Of a stretch of DNA of 64,000 nucleotides, positions 1 to 11,995 are shown one piece after another. Numbering within the stretch: the first letter of the stretch is position 1; each line of letters starts with the position of its first letter. The stretch is taken from contig NZ_CP054475.1 of the NCBI RefSeq assembly GCF_025345565.1, forward strand, positions 3,265,129-3,329,128, read 5' to 3'. Both the position numbers and the translations under genes were made by a program. Below the pieces are notes generated by a model. It searched no databases. It had not been told where the DNA came from and was given only the letters and a program-made list of their open reading frames with translations. The DNA is from Thalassolituus hydrocarboniclasticus (GTDB lineage Bacteria; Pseudomonadota; Gammaproteobacteria; Pseudomonadales; Oceanobacteraceae).

Positions 1-117
1 GCTGATGGAATTATTGATGCGCCTTCCAGTGCCAAGCCCAACAAAAAATCCGGCTCCTCCGGTGGCGCCCTGATCTGGTTGCTGGCACTGGCTGCGGTTG
101 TTCGTCGTCGCCGTTAA
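1..117 (+). CDS. C-terminal end of a GlyGly-CTERM surface protein (partial)
   Basis: Only the last 38 residues are in the window; the gene begins upstream. The tail has a Ser/Gly-rich linker, a Gly-Gly pair, one hydrophobic segment of about 14 residues and a closing run of four arginines. That tripartite layout is the GlyGly-CTERM signal, which is known to be processed by rhombosortase on proteins exported by type II secretion, often proteases, nucleases or lipoproteins. The catalytic part is missing, so no function can be given. The sorting-signal reading is strong from layout alone. Confidence 0.7.
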   Translation, partial: ADGIIDAPSSAKPNKKSGSSGGALIWLLALAAVVRRRR

Positions 118-139
118 TTCTTGCCTAAATGTCACAACT

Positions 140-169
140 CCCTTGCCCGGAAAGACTTCAGGGCAAGGG
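140..169. terminator. Hairpin between convergent genes
   Basis: A perfect 9-bp inverted repeat (140-148 with 161-169, CCCTTGCCC/GGGCAAGGG) with a 12-nt loop lies just after the GlyGly-CTERM gene and overlaps the stop of the convergent GIY-YIG gene. There is no clear T-tract on either side, so it may be a weak or factor-dependent bidirectional terminator. Confidence 0.5.
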
Positions 170-448
170 ACGTTCGCCGCGCACCAGTTTCTCTTTTTCC
201 GCCTTAGGCAGCTTTTTCACCCGCATTTCCGCCCGCAGTGCATCGCCATGAGCACCCACCTCAGTCTGATAAACCAGCGCCAGAGGTCCGCGACCACGCA
301 GGGCACGTGCGGTTTTAGCGCCATTAGCGCAATGTTCAGCGAAGCGCCGTTCTACATCGGTGCTGATGCCACAATACAGCTGACCACTGGCCATGCGGAC
401 AAGATACAGCTTCCAGCAGTGATCAGAATCCTGAGACGACAAAGACAC
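158..448 (-). CDS. GIY-YIG nuclease-superfamily protein (UPF0213/YhbQ type)
   Basis: This is a small 96-residue protein made of little more than one GIY-YIG domain. The motif begins near residue 13 with WKLYLV and continues to LYCGIST, followed by the conserved Arg-Arg-x-x-x-H (VERRFAEH) and a basic C-terminus with a KAEKEKLV stretch. Stand-alone proteins of this size belong to the UPF0213/YhbQ group, whose role is unclear though some members cleave DNA. The first motif is LYL-V rather than canonical GIY, as is usual for this group. It stands alone and converges with the preceding gene. Family assignment is firm; the cellular function is unknown. Confidence 0.85.
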   Translation of the reverse strand: MSLSSQDSDHCWKLYLVRMASGQLYCGISTDVERRFAEHCANGAKTARALRGRGPLALVYQTEVGAHGDALRAEMRVKKLPKAEKEKLVRGERPLP

Positions 449-604
449 GGTAAATCCTCAGTGCAGCAGGTTAAGTGAGATGAGGTTGAGCCGGAGCATA
501 CTAATTTAACAGGCCCGGATAAAAAGCCGTATCATAGCCGGGGCATCTGCAAATACTGCAGAGATGCTCCGACTCTCACCAAACCATAAATAAGTTGTAA
601 CGCT

Positions 605-1258
605 ATGCATGCTGTTTTCCGTGATCCCATCAGTGGCCTGACCCATCTGGCCGGCGCTGTTTTTGCCATTGTCGCCCTCTGTATTCTCGCCGCTCAGGCT
701 GCCATGTACGGCGGTGTCTGGCATATGGTGTCCTTTATGATTTTTGGTGCCACGCTGCTGCTGATGTTTGCCAGCAGCACGGTGTATCACATGATCCATG
801 CTTCAGAAGAGGTCATTCAGTGGCTGAAGCGCATCGATCATATGGCGATTTTTTTGCTGATTGCCGGCACCTATACACCGATTTGTCTGGTGCCTCTGCA
901 CGGCAGCAGCGGCTGGTGGTTGTTTGGCGTGGTCTGGGGACTGGCTCTGACCGGTGTCATTCTTAAACTGGTTTGGATCAGCGCGCCACGCTGGTTCTCC
1001 ACCGTCATTTATGTGCTGATGGGCTGGCTGGTGGTGTTTGTTTATCCACTGCTCGATCAGATTCCCGCCGGTGCACTGGAATGGATTACCTACGGCGGCC
1101 TGAGCTACACCATTGGTGCGGTGGTCTACGCCACCAAATGGCCGAACCCCTGGCCGAAATGGTTTGGCTTCCACGAAATCTGGCATTTATTTGTGATTGG
1201 CGGTGGCTTCTGTCATTTCTGGGCCATTGCCTTTCATCTGGCCAAGGTACCAGTCTAA
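605..1258 (+). CDS. Hemolysin III family (PAQR-like) seven-helix membrane protein
   Basis: 217 residues with about seven hydrophobic helices. The family signature residues are visible: SSTVYH at 57-62, Asp78-His79 after an RI dipeptide, and the H190-x3-H194 pair near the C-terminus. Together these form the presumed metal site of the CREST/PAQR superfamily. Relatives include E. coli YqfA and Bacillus HlyIII. Despite the name, a hemolytic role is not established for most members, and an enzymatic or membrane-homeostasis role is equally possible. The gene is monocistronic, with a repetitive tail after its stop (see findings). Confidence 0.9.
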   Translation: MHAVFRDPISGLTHLAGAVFAIVALCILAAQAAMYGGVWHMVSFMIFGATLLLMFASSTVYHMIHASEEVIQWLKRIDHMAIFLLIAGTYTPICLVPLHGSSGWWLFGVVWGLALTGVILKLVWISAPRWFSTVIYVLMGWLVVFVYPLLDQIPAGALEWITYGGLSYTIGAVVYATKWPNPWPKWFGFHEIWHLFVIGGGFCHFWAIAFHLAKVPV

Positions 1259-1315
1259 AAAGTACCGGTCTAAAGGCACCGGTTAAAAGCACGGATTAAA
1301 ACCAGCCATTAAAAA
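1246..1315. repeat. Degenerate short tandem repeats after the hlyIII-like stop
   Basis: Starting at the end of the hemolysin III gene, a unit of about 13-16 bp repeats five times with drift. Each unit has the shape G(T/C)ACC-G/A-G-TTAAAA and most units carry TAA or TTAAAA. This looks like slippage-generated duplication of the stop-codon context. No protein is encoded. Confidence 0.5.
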
Positions 1316-1335
1316 AGGCGACGTTAAAGCAACGC

Positions 1336-1770
1336 ATGAACGATATTACCGACCCGCTGTTTATCAGCCACAGCGTCAGCATTCCCTGGTCTGACATCGA
1401 TATGACCGCGATACGCGCCCAGGGCGCCGGCGGTCAGAACGTGAATAAAGTGTCCAGCGCCATTCATCTGCGCTTTAGCGTTCAGGCATCCAACCTACCG
1501 GAATTTTATAAAGAAAAACTGTTAGAACTGCGTGATCAGCGCATCACTCAGGACGGCGTTATTATTATCAAAGCGCAGCAATACCGCACACAGGAACAGA
1601 ACCGGCTGGATGCCCTGACCCGCTTACAGCAATTAATTCAGAGCGTAACCAAAGTTCAGGCCAAACGCATCGCCACCCGTCCGACCCGTTCCGCGAAAAA
1701 GAAACGGGTCGACAGTAAAACCAAACGCGGTGCGATTAAAAATATGCGCGGCAAGGTGAAGGATTTCTGA
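1336..1770 (+). CDS. arfB: Alternative ribosome-rescue factor, peptidyl-tRNA hydrolase ArfB
   Basis: 144 residues, the normal length for ArfB/YaeJ. The catalytic GGQ motif is at residues 32-34, in the context AGGQNVNKVSSAIHLRF. The C-terminal 35 residues are highly basic (KKKR, KTKR), the tail that enters the empty mRNA channel of a stalled ribosome. ArfB hydrolyses peptidyl-tRNA on non-stop ribosomes. It lacks the codon-recognition domain of release factors RF1/RF2, so it is not a truncated prfB. The following small membrane gene begins 9 bp after the stop, so the two are probably co-transcribed. Confidence 0.93.
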   Translation: MNDITDPLFISHSVSIPWSDIDMTAIRAQGAGGQNVNKVSSAIHLRFSVQASNLPEFYKEKLLELRDQRITQDGVIIIKAQQYRTQEQNRLDALTRLQQLIQSVTKVQAKRIATRPTRSAKKKRVDSKTKRGAIKNMRGKVKDF

Positions 1771-1779
1771 GAATTACGG

Positions 1780-2025
1780 ATGCCTATAAGAAAAACACGA
1801 CCGCCAGGCAAAGGCCCTTGGGAGTTCCTGCTCAATATTGTCAGCAAAGTGCTGCTACCGGTTATCGCAATTTATGCAGCATCCTGGATTCTTTCCAGCC
1901 GCTGGCCGGTAATCGGCTTTGCCCTGCTGTTGGTCAGCCTGATTATTACCCATCTGGAACTGCTCCGGCTTGGACGCTGGCTGGATAAAAAAGCCAGCGA
2001 ACGCTTCACCCGCCCTGGTCGCTAG
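1780..2025 (+). CDS. Small two-helix membrane protein of unknown function
   Basis: 81 residues with a basic N-terminus (KTRPPGKGP), two predicted transmembrane helices (about 20-38 and 43-60), and a positively charged C-terminus. I do not recognise a named family. It starts 9 bp after arfB, which supports it being a translated gene. It converges on djlA with a 12-bp gap. Function unknown. Confidence 0.6.
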   Translation: MPIRKTRPPGKGPWEFLLNIVSKVLLPVIAIYAASWILSSRWPVIGFALLLVSLIITHLELLRLGRWLDKKASERFTRPGR

Positions 2026-2037
2026 CAGGCATAAAGA

Positions 2038-4603
<2,566 letters not shown>

Positions 4604-4720
4604 GCTGGCCTCTCAGGGTTAGTCGTTCTAGAATTGGGCGCCTTGCGCGGCACCCCGGTTAATAAGTTACTGTGCGCGTTAAGATAACATACTCAATATG
4701 GATAGGCGCTACAGCCGCTC

Positions 4721-7234
4721 ATGACTCAGATTTGTCCTTACATTCAGCGCCTGGTTCCCTTTTTCCTGCGCCCTGCCGCCCGCTTCAGCAAAGTTTTGCT
4801 GCCTGCTCCGCTGCTGGCAGGATCTGTGCTCAGTGCTCTGGCCATTATTCCCGCACAGGCAGAAGAACAGGCCAGCGCCGCACCGCTCATTAACACCAGC
4901 ACGCACCCTCTGAGCTGGTACGACCGCGCCGAGCTGAGCGCAGACGAACAACAGGCACTGCCGGAATTCTGCAGTGGTAATTACCGTATTCCCGCCATCA
5001 CTGCGCTGGATTCTGACCGTATTGAAGCAGAAGCCGACAACTCCACCCTGAATAAAAACGGCGACACCGAAATGAGTGGTGACGTGTTACTGCAGCAACA
5101 GGACCGCGTATTACGTGCCGACCGTGCCAGCTGGTATCAGAGCCGTGGCTATGGTGAGTTTCATGGCAACGTGTCACTGCAGGCACCTCAGGTTGTGCTG
5201 CAGGGTGAATCGGCGAGCATCAGCCAGAGCAACGGCGAAGTGCATTTTTACGAAGCCGAGTATTCTGTACCGGAACGTCATTTCCGTGGCTCCGCCGGCC
5301 ATATCGAAACCCTCGAAGCCGGCCAGATTAATTTAACCGACGCCACCTTTACCTTCTGTGAGCCCGGCCAGAACGACTGGGATCTGGCGGCCAGCGAACT
5401 GCACCTTGACCAGAATAAAGGCATCGGCAGCGCCTGGCATACCCGCCTGCGCGTGGCCGAAGTACCGGTGCTGTACATTCCTTATTATCGCTTTCCGATC
5501 GGCGACCAGCGCATGACCGGCTTCCTTGACCCGAAATTCACCCTGAATGAATTCGGTCAGGCAGAAGATATTCAGCTGCCGTTTTACTGGAACATTGCCG
5601 CCAATGCCGACGCCACCATCGTGCCGCATCATATTCTCGACCGCGGCATGCTGTGGGAAACCCAGTTCAGACACAAAACCCGCTGGTTTGGTGACGGCGA
5701 ACTGAACTACGGTTACCTCAATAAAGACGCGACCGAAGGCGAAGAGCGCTGGCTGGTGAATTATCAGCAATCCGGCAAGCTGGGCGCTGGCTGGCAGCAC
5801 CGCTGGGTGTACAACAACATCAGCGACAAAGACTACCTCAGCGATATGAACCCGACGGCGGCCGTTAACCGCACCACTCACCTGCCGCGCCGCGGTGAAA
5901 TTCTCTGGGATCAGAATAACTGGCATTTTGATATTACCGCCGAGAGCTTCCAGACCATCGACGAAACCATCGCCCTCGGTAACCGCCCTTACCGTCGCCT
6001 GCCGCAGCTGAACCTGAGTTATCAGCCGCTGGTGATCAATGCCCTGCAGATTCAGCAACGCCTGCAGGCCACCCGTTTTACCCGTGAAGACGAAGCCATT
6101 ATTAACGACAGCGAACAAACCCTCAGCGGCTTTGCTGCCCTGAATGGCGACCGTCTGCTGTCCGACACCAGCATTGCTTATCCGCTGGAATGGCCGTTTG
6201 GTTTTCTCCGCCCCAAGGCTGAATATCGCCAGCGCAGCTATAACCTCACCAACGCCGATGACACCCTTGCCGACACCGAGCTGGATGTCAGCCAGGGAAC
6301 CGGCCGCTACAGCGTCGATGCCGGTCTGTTTTTTGAGCGCGAATTCGACTGGTTTGGCAGCGACTATCAGCAGACGCTGGAGCCACGCCTGTTCTGGGTG
6401 AAAAGCCCGTATCTGGCCGGGCAGGATCAGATTCCTAATTTCGACAGCACCAAAACCACCGTCACCTATGCCAGCCTGTTTAACGGCGACCGTTTTACCG
6501 GTGGCGACCGTCTGGCCGACCTTGATCAGGTCAGCGCCGGTCTGACCACGCGCTTTATCCGCGATGACGGTCTGGAACAATTCCGCGCCAGCGTCGGTCG
6601 TATCTGGTACAACCAGGACCGTCTGGTGCAGCTGAACGGCAGCACCGTGCCTGACGCGGATACTCAGGCCACATCCAGTACGCTGGGCGAAGTGGAATGG
6701 AACCCGGATGAAAAGTGGTCGCTGTACCACACGCTGGAATGGGATACCTATGAAGACTTCGCCCGTCAGCGTCGTTATGGTGTGCGCTTTGAAGGGTTGA
6801 ATAACCGCTTCCTGAACCTTGCCACCAACACGGTGCAAAGTTACAACAACACAACCGATAAAGTGCTGACCAGCACCAAGCAGCTGGATGCAGGCTTCTT
6901 CTGGTCGCTGACCGACCGCTGGGCACTGGTTGGACGCCAGCTGCGCGATTTGCGCTCTTATGACAGCAACAGCACCGAGAAAAAGCCGGTCAGCCCGGTG
7001 CTCGAATCCCTGGCCGGTATCGAGTACCAGAACTGCTGCTGGCGGGTACAGATGCTGTACCGCGAAACATCGCCCAAAGATACCGATGCTGATGCCGAAT
7101 TCAGCACCGACAAACGCTACGGCTTCATGCTCAGCATTCAGCTCAAAGGTCTCGGCAGCTTCGGCAGTGGCACCGACGAAATTATCAGTGAAGGCATAAC
7201 CGGATACTCAAGACGACAATACCATGACTATTAA
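4721..7234 (+). CDS. lptD: LPS-assembly outer-membrane protein LptD
   Basis: 837 residues. A signal peptide with a long positive N-region ends near AQA-EE (about 47). An OstA-type jellyroll follows (about 95-225), then a 26-strand barrel. The four cysteines of the two non-consecutive disulfides are visible: C84, C213, and the adjacent pair C772-C773 (NCCW). LptD with LptE inserts LPS into the outer leaflet. The stop overlaps surA by 11 bp; SurA is the chaperone that folds LptD, so the coupling makes sense. The surA-pdxA-rsmA-apaG-apaH order downstream is classical. Confidence 0.96.
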   Translation: MTQICPYIQRLVPFFLRPAARFSKVLLPAPLLAGSVLSALAIIPAQAEEQASAAPLINTSTHPLSWYDRAELSADEQQALPEFCSGNYRIPAITALDSDRIEAEADNSTLNKNGDTEMSGDVLLQQQDRVLRADRASWYQSRGYGEFHGNVSLQAPQVVLQGESASISQSNGEVHFYEAEYSVPERHFRGSAGHIETLEAGQINLTDATFTFCEPGQNDWDLAASELHLDQNKGIGSAWHTRLRVAEVPVLYIPYYRFPIGDQRMTGFLDPKFTLNEFGQAEDIQLPFYWNIAANADATIVPHHILDRGMLWETQFRHKTRWFGDGELNYGYLNKDATEGEERWLVNYQQSGKLGAGWQHRWVYNNISDKDYLSDMNPTAAVNRTTHLPRRGEILWDQNNWHFDITAESFQTIDETIALGNRPYRRLPQLNLSYQPLVINALQIQQRLQATRFTREDEAIINDSEQTLSGFAALNGDRLLSDTSIAYPLEWPFGFLRPKAEYRQRSYNLTNADDTLADTELDVSQGTGRYSVDAGLFFEREFDWFGSDYQQTLEPRLFWVKSPYLAGQDQIPNFDSTKTTVTYASLFNGDRFTGGDRLADLDQVSAGLTTRFIRDDGLEQFRASVGRIWYNQDRLVQLNGSTVPDADTQATSSTLGEVEWNPDEKWSLYHTLEWDTYEDFARQRRYGVRFEGLNNRFLNLATNTVQSYNNTTDKVLTSTKQLDAGFFWSLTDRWALVGRQLRDLRSYDSNSTEKKPVSPVLESLAGIEYQNCCWRVQMLYRETSPKDTDADAEFSTDKRYGFMLSIQLKGLGSFGSGTDEIISEGITGYSRRQYHDY

Positions 7235-8504
7235 AACCCTCCTGCTCAGCAGTATTTTTGCCCTGGCAAGTCAGCACGCGCTGGCTGCTCCGGTACCCAT
7301 TGATGAAGTGGTCGCCGTTGTTGATGACGACATCCTGATGGCCAGTGAACTGACTGAACGCATTGACAGCGTAAAACGCCAGAATGCCGGTGGCGCTCTG
7401 CCGCCGGCCGATGTGCTGCGTGCTCAGGTGCTGGAGCGCATGATTCTGGAAAGCATTCAGCTGCAGATGGCTGACCGCGGCGGTATCCGTATCAGCGATG
7501 CTCAGCTGAACGAAGCATTGGGACGCATTGCTGCACAGAACAATATGACGCTGCCGCAGTTCCAGAAAGCGATGGAAAAAGAAGGTGTGTCCTTTGCCAG
7601 CGCCCGCCAGCAGATTCTGAATGAAATGCGCATATCCCGTGTACAACGCTTTCAGGTCGGTGAGCGTATTCAGATTACCGATCAGGACGTCGATTACTTC
7701 CTCGCCTCCGATCTGGGCAAAATGGCTTCTGCCGCGGAATACAATCTGGGCCATATCCTGATTGCCGTGCCTTCTGAAGCCTCACCGGCCGATCTGCAGG
7801 CCGCCGCTAAAAAAGCCGAAATGCTGGTGAAGAAACTGCGTAATGGCGCCGATTTCCGCCAGATGGCCATTGCCGAATCCAGTGGCCGCACCGCCCTCGA
7901 TGGCGGCGATCTGGGCTGGCGTAAAGAAGCCCAGCTGCCGGGCATCTTTGCCCCGGTGGCACCTAAGCTGCAGGTGGGTGGCATTTCCGATCCGATCAAA
8001 AGCGCCAGCGGTTATCACATCATCAAGCTTAAAGATAAACGCGGTGGCAACACCCAGCTGATTACCCAGACCAAAACCCGCCATATTCTGATCCGCACCA
8101 ACGAGGTACGCGACCAGCAGCAGGCAGAAGAGCTGATTAATCAGCTGTATCAGCGCCTGCAGGCCGGTGAAGACTTTGCTGCTCTGGCGCAGGAGTTCAG
8201 CGATGACCCGGGCAGCGGCGCCAGTGGCGGTGATCTGGGCTGGGTTAATCCGGGCGACATGGTGCCGGAATTCGATGCCACCATGCAGCAGACCGGTGCC
8301 GGAAAAATCAGCGCGCCATTCGAGAGCCAGTTCGGCTGGCACATTCTGCAGGTTGAAAACCGTCGCCAGACCGATGTCGGCGCCGAGAACCAGCGCAATC
8401 AGGTGCGCCAGATGCTGTATGGCCGCCGCTTTGAAGAAGAACTGCCGATCTGGCTGCGTAAGATCCGCTCCGAAGCCTATGTTGATATCAAGGAGCGTCC
8501 ATGA
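7224..8504 (+). CDS. surA: Periplasmic peptidyl-prolyl isomerase/chaperone SurA
   Basis: 426 residues. The signal peptide ends about residue 22 (HALAA-PVP). The N-terminal chaperone helical module follows, then two parvulin domains (about 175-275 and 285-385), each with the GGDLGW motif, and a C-terminal helix. SurA escorts outer-membrane proteins, including LptD. Its start lies within the lptD 3' end and its stop overlaps pdxA by 4 bp (ATGA), consistent with translational coupling. Confidence 0.96.
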   Translation: MTIKTLLLSSIFALASQHALAAPVPIDEVVAVVDDDILMASELTERIDSVKRQNAGGALPPADVLRAQVLERMILESIQLQMADRGGIRISDAQLNEALGRIAAQNNMTLPQFQKAMEKEGVSFASARQQILNEMRISRVQRFQVGERIQITDQDVDYFLASDLGKMASAAEYNLGHILIAVPSEASPADLQAAAKKAEMLVKKLRNGADFRQMAIAESSGRTALDGGDLGWRKEAQLPGIFAPVAPKLQVGGISDPIKSASGYHIIKLKDKRGGNTQLITQTKTRHILIRTNEVRDQQQAEELINQLYQRLQAGEDFAALAQEFSDDPGSGASGGDLGWVNPGDMVPEFDATMQQTGAGKISAPFESQFGWHILQVENRRQTDVGAENQRNQVRQMLYGRRFEEELPIWLRKIRSEAYVDIKERP

Positions 8505-9475
8505 CGCTGCGCCTGGCCATTACCGTCGGAGAGCCTGCAGGCATTGGTCCGGATCTGTGCATTCAGATTGCACAACAGCCGCATAGCTGCGAACGCGTCG
8601 TCATTGCCGACCCGGATCTGTTAATGCAGCGCGCAGAGCAGCTTGGCCTGCCACTGCGTCTGCGTGAGTTTGACCCGGCCGCTGAAGCCATGGCCAGCAC
8701 CGCCGGCGAGCTGACCGTCTGTCCGGTCAGCCTGCGTGCTCCGGTACGTGCCGGACAACTCGACAAAGCCAACAGCGCCTATGTGCTGGAAACCCTGCGC
8801 GTCGCCGTACAGGGCGCACTGGATAAACACTGGGCCGGTATGGTGACCGCCCCGGTGCACAAAGGCATTATCAATGACGCCGGCATCGCCTTCAGTGGTC
8901 ATACCGAATACTTCCGCGACTACTGTGGCGTTGAAGAAGTGGTGATGATGCTGGCCACCAGCGATCTGCGCGTGGCCCTGGTAACCACTCACTTACCGCT
9001 GCGCGCCGTCGCCGATGCCATTACCCCGGATCGCATCAAACGCGTAACCCGTATTCTGCATCACGATCTGCAAACCTTCTTTGGTGTCGCCAAACCGCGC
9101 ATTCTGGTTGCCGGTCTGAATCCGCATGCCGGAGAAGATGGCCATCTTGGCCGTGAAGAGCTGGATATTATTATTCCGACCCTTGAGCAGCTGCGCGATG
9201 AAGGCATGGATCTGATTGGCCCACTGCCCGCCGATACCCTCTATACTCCCAAGCATCTGCAACAGGCGGACGCAACCCTGGCCATGTATCACGATCAGGG
9301 CCTGCCGGTGCTCAAGTTTCACGGCTTCGGCCGCGCCGCCAATATAACCCTGGGACTTCCCGTAATCCGGACTTCGGTCGATCATGGTACGGCGCTCGAT
9401 CTTGCCGCTACCGGACAGGCTGACAGCGGCAGCCTGCTGACCGCCATCGAAGTCGCACTGCAAATGGCAAACTGA
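8501..9475 (+). CDS. pdxA: 4-hydroxythreonine-4-phosphate dehydrogenase PdxA
   Basis: 324 residues, normal length. The N-terminal [12 protein letters not shown] motif, [16 protein letters not shown] with its metal-binding histidine, and the C-terminal [11 protein letters not shown] and DHGTALDLA blocks are all present. PdxA oxidises 4-phosphohydroxy-threonine in the DXP-dependent route to pyridoxal 5'-phosphate. It overlaps surA by 4 bp and is followed by rsmA after 1 bp. Confidence 0.96.
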   Translation: MTLRLAITVGEPAGIGPDLCIQIAQQPHSCERVVIADPDLLMQRAEQLGLPLRLREFDPAAEAMASTAGELTVCPVSLRAPVRAGQLDKANSAYVLETLRVAVQGALDKHWAGMVTAPVHKGIINDAGIAFSGHTEYFRDYCGVEEVVMMLATSDLRVALVTTHLPLRAVADAITPDRIKRVTRILHHDLQTFFGVAKPRILVAGLNPHAGEDGHLGREELDIIIPTLEQLRDEGMDLIGPLPADTLYTPKHLQQADATLAMYHDQGLPVLKFHGFGRAANITLGLPVIRTSVDHGTALDLAATGQADSGSLLTAIEVALQMAN

Positions 9476-9476
9476 C

Positions 9477-10406
9477 ATGACAAGACACAACTCCAAAGCT
9501 CCGGGCAATGCCCATAAGGCTCAGGGTCACGTACCTAAAAATCAGGGTCACGTTCCGAAAGCCCAGGGCCATAAAGCCCGTAAGCGCTTTGGTCAGAACT
9601 TCCTGCACGACCATCATGTGATTGATAAGATCGTGCGTGCTATCAACCCGAAGCACAGCGATGCGCTGGTCGAAATCGGCCCAGGTATGGGCGCCCTGAC
9701 CGAACCATTGTTAGACGCCTGCGGTAAGCTCGACGTGGTTGAACTCGACCGCGACCTGATCCCGATTCTGCGCACCAAGTTTTTTAACTTTCCGGAATTC
9801 CGTATCCACGAAGGCGATGCGCTGAAGTTCGATTTCAGCCAATTGCTGCAACCGGGTCAGCAACTGCGGATTGTCGGCAACCTGCCGTACAACATTTCCA
9901 CGCCGCTGATTTTCCACTTCCTGTCCCATCACACCATCGTGCAGGACATGCACTTTATGCTACAGAAAGAAGTGGTTGATCGCCTGGCGTCCGGCCCCGG
10001 TACTTCCGACTACGGCCGCCTGGGCATCATGGCGCAGTACTACTGCAAGGTGGAGCCGCTGTTTATCGTTGGCCCGGGCTCGTTTAATCCGCCGCCCAAG
10101 GTCGATTCCGCCATCGTGCGCATGAGCCCCTACGATGTGCTGCCTTTCCCGGCGAAAGACACCAAAACACTGGAACGCGTGGTGCGCGAAGCCTTCAGCA
10201 TGCGCCGTAAAACCCTGCGCAATACCCTGAAAAACCTGATCAGCGCCGAACAGCTGGAAGCCATTGGTATTGATACCACGCTGCGCCCGGAGCGTCTGAC
10301 GCTGGAAGAATACGTGCGCATCGCCGATGCCGTTTACGAACTGCAGCAGGCTGACGCCGATGCCGCGCCTGATGCAAACGCGGACGACAGCGGAGAACAG
10401 GCATGA
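9477..10406 (+). CDS. rsmA: 16S rRNA dimethyladenosine transferase RsmA (KsgA)
   Basis: 309 residues. The core has GQNFL (about 40-44), the SAM-binding [10 protein letters not shown], and the catalytic NLPYN motif. It dimethylates A1518 and A1519 of 16S rRNA late in 30S assembly. About 35 extra N-terminal residues precede the usual RKRFGQNFL. They are basic, His-rich and made of imperfect QGH(V)PK repeats, which is unusual (see findings). A shorter start at a later codon is possible but no better ATG is apparent. A 15-residue Asp/Ala-rich C-terminal tail is also present. The stop overlaps apaG by 4 bp. Confidence 0.95.
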   Translation: MTRHNSKAPGNAHKAQGHVPKNQGHVPKAQGHKARKRFGQNFLHDHHVIDKIVRAINPKHSDALVEIGPGMGALTEPLLDACGKLDVVELDRDLIPILRTKFFNFPEFRIHEGDALKFDFSQLLQPGQQLRIVGNLPYNISTPLIFHFLSHHTIVQDMHFMLQKEVVDRLASGPGTSDYGRLGIMAQYYCKVEPLFIVGPGSFNPPPKVDSAIVRMSPYDVLPFPAKDTKTLERVVREAFSMRRKTLRNTLKNLISAEQLEAIGIDTTLRPERLTLEEYVRIADAVYELQQADADAAPDANADDSGEQA

Positions 10407-10780
10407 GCCTCGACGACAGCATTGTGGTCAGCGTGCAGTGTGAATACCTTGAACAGCAGTCGGTGCCGGACGAAAAGCGTTTTGTCTTCGCCTACCATAT
10501 CGACATTCATAACCGCGGCGAGCAGGCCGCAACCCTGCGCTCACGCCACTGGTTTATTGCCGACGGCAACAATGATGTGCAGGAAGTCAAAGGCGAAGGC
10601 GTGGTCGGCGAACAGCCGACCATTGAGCCGCATGAAAGTTACCGCTACTCCTCCGGCGCCGTACTCGCCACACGGGTTGGCAGCATGCGCGGTTATTATG
10701 TGATGGAAGCCGATGACGGCACTCTGTTTCACGCCACCATTCCGGTGTTTACCCTGGCGACGCCCAACGCCCTGAACTGA
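10403..10780 (+). CDS. apaG: ApaG domain protein
   Basis: 125 residues, the normal length for ApaG, an immunoglobulin-like beta-sandwich (DUF525). Typical blocks are [28 protein letters not shown] and MRGYYVM. The biochemical role is unresolved: pyrophosphate binding is reported for some members, and it is nearly always co-transcribed with apaH. It overlaps rsmA by 4 bp and precedes apaH by 36 bp. Confidence 0.95.
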   Translation: MSLDDSIVVSVQCEYLEQQSVPDEKRFVFAYHIDIHNRGEQAATLRSRHWFIADGNNDVQEVKGEGVVGEQPTIEPHESYRYSSGAVLATRVGSMRGYYVMEADDGTLFHATIPVFTLATPNALN

Positions 10781-10816
10781 CATTCGCCCACAACGCCTCG
10801 ACGAGAAAATTACTAA

Positions 10817-11632
10817 ATGGCAATATACGCAATTGGTGATATTCAAGGTTGTTACGAACCTCTGCAGCGCCTGCTGGCACTGGTGCAGTTTGATCCGCAC
10901 AAAGATCAGCTGTGGCTGGCCGGCGATCTGGTGAACCGGGGTCCGCAATCGCTCGAAGTCCTGCGTTTTGCCAAAAGCCTCGGCCACCGCGTGCGCTGCG
11001 TGCTGGGTAATCATGATCTGCATCTGCTGGCCATGCATTACGGCGGCCACAGCAGTCGCAGCAGCGATACCCTGACGCCGGTGCTCAATGCTCCGGACCG
11101 CGATGAGTTGCTCGACTGGCTGCGCTTTCAGCCTCTGGTCGTGCTGGATGAAGCGCGTAACTGGTGCATGAGCCACGCCGGTATTCCGCCCGCCTGGAGT
11201 GCACGCAAGGCACGCAAACGGGCACAGGAAGTCGAAGCCGTGCTGCAGAGCGAAGACTGCACTGAGTTCTTCCGCCAGATGTATGGCAACCTGCCCGACC
11301 AGTGGCAGAAAGGTCTGCAGGGCATGGAGCGCCTGCGTCTGATCGTCAATTATCTGACCCGGATGCGCTTTATCAGCCCGGCAGGCCAGCTCGACCTGCT
11401 CAGCAAAGAAGGTCTGGATCAGGCGCCGCCGGGTTACCAGCCCTGGTTTGAAGCGGAAAACCGCGCAGCAGCAACCACCCGCCTGCTGTTTGGCCACTGG
11501 GCGGCGCTGGAAGGCAAAGCGAATGGCACCAATGTTTATGCTCTGGATACCGGTTGTGTCTGGGGCGGAGAATTATCAGCCCTGCGTCTCGAAGACCAGC
11601 AATGGTTCCGGGTGCCGGCTCAGACCGTATAA
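10817..11632 (+). CDS. apaH: Symmetrical diadenosine tetraphosphatase ApaH
   Basis: 271 residues. The phosphoprotein-phosphatase metal motifs are in order: GDIQGCYEPL (7-16), GDLVNRGPQS (about 36-45) and GNHDLHLL (about 61-68), with downstream SHAGI. ApaH hydrolyses Ap4A to two ADP, controlling alarmone and Np4-capped RNA levels. Position after apaG is the usual one. The C-terminus has the FGHWAAL block of the family. Confidence 0.96.
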   Translation: MAIYAIGDIQGCYEPLQRLLALVQFDPHKDQLWLAGDLVNRGPQSLEVLRFAKSLGHRVRCVLGNHDLHLLAMHYGGHSSRSSDTLTPVLNAPDRDELLDWLRFQPLVVLDEARNWCMSHAGIPPAWSARKARKRAQEVEAVLQSEDCTEFFRQMYGNLPDQWQKGLQGMERLRLIVNYLTRMRFISPAGQLDLLSKEGLDQAPPGYQPWFEAENRAAATTRLLFGHWAALEGKANGTNVYALDTGCVWGGELSALRLEDQQWFRVPAQTV

Positions 11633-11671
11633 CACAGCCCCATACAACAGCGGGGCCAAGCGAGGTAATAC

Positions 11672-11995
11672 ATGAGTGCGTTTAAACATATTACAGCCGG
11701 TGATGCCAAAGCCCTGTTTGAGCAGGGCAATGCTGCCATCGCCGATATCCGGGATGCCATGAGCTATTCCGCCGGCCATATTCGCGCGGCAAAGCGGGTC
11801 GATAACCAGAATCTGACAGAATTCATGGCGGCCACAGCCAAAGATCAGCCGCTGGTCGTCTGCTGCTACCATGGCAACTCCAGTCAGGGTGCTGCACAGT
11901 TCTTCGGCGAGCAGGGCTACACCAATGTCTACAGCCTGGATGGCGGTTATGAAATGTGGAAGCTGGCATTCCCGGAATGGTGCGAGCACAGCTGA
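11672..11995 (+). CDS. glpE: Single-domain rhodanese, thiosulfate sulfurtransferase GlpE
   Basis: 107 residues, one rhodanese domain. The active-site loop reads CCYHGNSSQGA, with the second Cys as the persulfide carrier and the short CxxGxS loop typical of GlpE. It transfers sulfane sulfur from thiosulfate to thiol acceptors or cyanide. It lies 39 bp after apaH and is probably the last gene of the lptD-led transcript, ahead of the hairpin at 12005-12022. Confidence 0.92.
   Translation: MSAFKHITAGDAKALFEQGNAAIADIRDAMSYSAGHIRAAKRVDNQNLTEFMAATAKDQPLVVCCYHGNSSQGAAQFFGEQGYTNVYSLDGGYEMWKLAFPEWCEHS

Noticed and set aside
5333-6838. 501-codon open frame on the minus strand opposite lptD
   Set aside because: Shadow of a high-G+C conserved gene; no family features and no ribosome-binding site. 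The same applies to long antisense frames opposite apaH (10541-11497), rpoD (29841-31007) and the Mo large subunit (47373-48416).
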